Assembly (NCBI GenBank): GCA_937886325.1
Contig: CALABV010000225.1
Span: 1-21,264 of the forward strand
Origin: an uncultured Geobacter sp.
GTDB taxonomy: Bacteria; Desulfobacterota; Desulfuromonadia; Geobacterales; Geobacteraceae
Direction of reading: 5' to 3'
Length of the DNA: 21,264 nt
Shown piece after piece: positions 19,324-21,264 of the stretch; within the stretch, counting starts at the first letter, position 1; the number at the start of each line of letters is the position of its first letter. Made by a program: the position numbers and the translations under genes. Under the pieces are notes generated by a model. The model saw only the letters and a list, made by a program, of their open reading frames with translations. It was not told the origin of the DNA and ran no database searches.

Positions 19324-21264
19324 TCACCCGCGATCAAGCACATGCCTCAGCCGTTTCAGCAGATCCGAAGGCATGACCGGCTTGGGCATGAAGTCGTACC
19401 CGTCGTCAAGAGCACACCTGGCATCAAGGGTATCCGTGGAATACCCGCTCATGAAAAGGACCTTTATGCCCGGCCGAATTTTGATGATTTCTTCATACAA
19501 CTTCTTCCCGTCCATATTCGGCATGATTACATCGGTGACGAGGATGTCCACGTCCGACCCGCGTTCCTTGAACGTATCAAGGGCTTCCCGCCCGTCCGAC
19601 GTCTCGATCACGACATACCCCGCCTCTTCGAGGATTGTCCGGTTCAGTTCACGCACCATGTCGTCGTCTTCGGCCAGCAGAACGGTTTCAGTTCCAGCCG
19701 GCGCGTGATCGGGTCTCCGCGTCTCGGGAGGATCCTGTTTCTCCCTTTCCGCGATCGGCAGATACACACAGAAGGAGGTTCCCTGCCCCGGCCAACTGTC
19801 AACCGTGATGAAGCCGTTATGCTGCTTGACGATCCCGTAGGTTATGGACAGGCCGAGCCCCGTCCCCTTGCCGACCGTTTTCGTGGTAAAGAACGGCTCG
19901 AAGATCTTTTCCCGCGTCTCTTCATCCATGCCGCACCCGGTGTCCCGAACCATAATCCTGGCGTACCTGCCGGGTATCCCGAATCCGTTGCGTTTGATAA
20001 AACCATCGTCAATACTGGCCGGACCCGACTCCAAGGTCAGCACCCCACCGCCAGGCATGGCGTCACGCGCATTCGTCACCAGGTTCATGAGCACCTGCTC
20101 GACCTGCCCCCTGTCCGCCATGACGGTCATGCCCATTGCGGCGGTTTTTACCCTGAAATCCACATCTTCAGGAATAAGCCTGCGCAGCATCTTCTTCACG
20201 CCATCGATTATCTCGTGAACATCGAAAGCCTTTGTGTGCAGAACCTGCTTGCGGCTGAAGGCGAGCAGGCCGCGGGTAAGGTCCGCGGCCCGTTCCGCCG
20301 CCGCCTGAATCTGTCTGACATGACGCTCAAGGGGATTCCTCTGCTCCATCCGAAGTGCAATGACTTCGGCAAACCCCATGATCGCCGTCAGGATATTGTT
20401 GAAATCATGGGCTATTCCGCCGGCCAGTTGCCCGATTGCCTCCATCTTCTGCGCCTGGTGGAGCAGCGCCTCCAGGCTCTTCCGCTCCTCCTCGGCGCGC
20501 TTCCGTTCGGTAATGTCCTGGTTGGCGCCGCGCGCTCTGACCACCCGCCCATCCCGGTCGCGTATGACATCGAAACGTACGGATATGTGGCGCTCTTCTC
20601 CATCGGCGCGGATGATGCGGTGCTCCATCCCGCCGGTTGATGCTCCGTCACGGCTGAACAAGGAACGCTCAGTCACGGCAATGACGTCCGCCATGTCATC
20701 CGGGTGCACGAACCTGCGCACATAGGAGTCGGTGGACATGAGGGTTCCGCCTTCCCGTTCCGCGCTGGTGCCGTACAGGGCATAGAACTGGTCGTCGAAA
20801 CGTAACATGCCGCTTGCGCCGTCGAACTCCCATGGCGCCACCTTCGCCATATCCATGGCCATCTTGAGCCTGGCTTCGCTCTCCCGCAACGCCTCCTCGG
20901 TCCGCTTGAGCTCGGTAATATCGGAGAAAGTAACGAGGATCGAGGGCGTCCCCTCATAGTCCATGGGCACGCTCGCAGCCACCACCCACCTGTCTTCGCC
21001 CTTGCTGCCGATAAGTCTGTATTCGTACCTGCTCGAGACCGGATCGCCGCCCATTCGCGCCAGAATCCTTTGCCGGGCCGCGTCACGGAAATCGGCATGC
21101 ACGAAGTTCCAGAACTCCATGCTCATCAGCTGTTCTCCGGTGAATCCCGAAACCCGTGTCGCCGCGTGATTGGCATACACGATACGATCTCCGCGGATGA
21201 CTATGATTGCATTGGGAGAGGTCTCGATAAGGAGACGGAACTTCTTCTCGCTCTCCCGCAACGC
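19324..21264 (-). CDS. PAS-containing hybrid sensor histidine kinase, N-terminus cut by the window edge
   Basis: The frame is open to the right edge, giving 646 visible residues. The first visible residues, ALRESEKKFR, are a typical inter-PAS linker, so at least one more N-terminal domain is missing. Visible order: PAS at about 5-120, PAS/PAC at about 130-255, a coiled linker, HisKA with the phosphorylated His286 in GGIAHDFNNIL, HATPase with NLVTNARDAM, DTGCGMD and GTGLGLS, and a C-terminal receiver with the phospho-acceptor Asp near 578 in LVTDVIMPNMDG. It is a soluble-type signalling part; any membrane segment would be upstream. No partner response regulator follows, and the next gene is tpx, so the output is unknown. 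A weak stem overlaps the stop codon. Confidence 0.93.
   Translation of the reverse strand, partial: ALRESEKKFRLLIETSPNAIIVIRGDRIVYANHAATRVSGFTGEQLMSMEFWNFVHADFRDAARQRILARMGGDPVSSRYEYRLIGSKGEDRWVVAASVPMDYEGTPSILVTFSDITELKRTEEALRESEARLKMAMDMAKVAPWEFDGASGMLRFDDQFYALYGTSAEREGGTLMSTDSYVRRFVHPDDMADVIAVTERSLFSRDGASTGGMEHRIIRADGEERHISVRFDVIRDRDGRVVRARGANQDITERKRAEEERKSLEALLHQAQKMEAIGQLAGGIAHDFNNILTAIMGFAEVIALRMEQRNPLERHVRQIQAAAERAADLTRGLLAFSRKQVLHTKAFDVHEIIDGVKKMLRRLIPEDVDFRVKTAAMGMTVMADRGQVEQVLMNLVTNARDAMPGGGVLTLESGPASIDDGFIKRNGFGIPGRYARIMVRDTGCGMDEETREKIFEPFFTTKTVGKGTGLGLSITYGIVKQHNGFITVDSWPGQGTSFCVYLPIAEREKQDPPETRRPDHAPAGTETVLLAEDDDMVRELNRTILEEAGYVVIETSDGREALDTFKERGSDVDILVTDVIMPNMDGKKLYEEIIKIRPGIKVLFMSGYSTDTLDARCALDDGYDFMPKPVMPSDLLKRLRHVLDRG

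Noticed and set aside
19308..19327. Terminator of the hybrid kinase (GTGACG/CGTCAC stem)
   Set aside because: The stem is only 6 bp, encloses the stop codon region and has a poor T-tract.

Overview
The window reads as a GC-rich, gene-dense chromosomal segment of a deltaproteobacterium, most likely a Geobacter relative (Desulfuromonadota). This is inferred from gene content: a HrcA/CIRCE-type site in front of a sigma-32 gene, a SAM riboswitch in front of metX, an ArsS-type radical SAM protein next to a MerA-like flavoprotein, a dodecin, and a large PAS-rich hybrid histidine kinase. There are no rRNA, tRNA, CRISPR, phage or transposase genes. Both edges cut through genes: an IclR regulator on the left and the hybrid kinase on the right.

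1-2560: the tail of an IclR regulator converges on a minus-strand block of ilvE, a 50-codon cysteine-rich gene starting 6 nt after the ilvE stop, a strong intrinsic terminator, and coaE. 2561-3871: an AT-rich divergent spacer, then rpoH behind an extended -10 promoter whose predicted start lies inside a perfect CIRCE operator. 3897-5507: a ThiF/MoeB-type E1-like enzyme, a leader region with a promoter and a strong terminator-like hairpin (possible small RNA), and an NTF2-like protein. 5567-6924: promoter, SAM-I riboswitch, expression-platform terminator and metX.

7118-11219: a same-strand cluster encoding an exported DUF547 protein, a MerA-like pyridine-nucleotide disulfide oxidoreductase, a TVP38/TMEM64 membrane protein and an ArsS-like radical SAM/Cys-rich enzyme. 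Three of the four carry conserved cysteines, and no arsenic or mercury genes flank them. This is the best candidate for an undescribed system in the window. 11323-16282: a sugar-phosphate block gnd, zwf, pgl, pgi, which covers glucose-6-phosphate isomerisation and the full oxidative pentose phosphate branch.

16321-21264: palindromic repeats, a dodecin, an HD-domain hydrolase, an AT-rich promoter region, an FNT-family anion channel, a thiol peroxidase and the hybrid kinase. The 3' ends of several genes here carry small repeats. Two stop codons (pgl, dodecin) lie inside copies of the same short hairpin repeat, and two genes (zwf, tpx) are followed at once or within a few bases by degenerate heptanucleotide tandem repeats.
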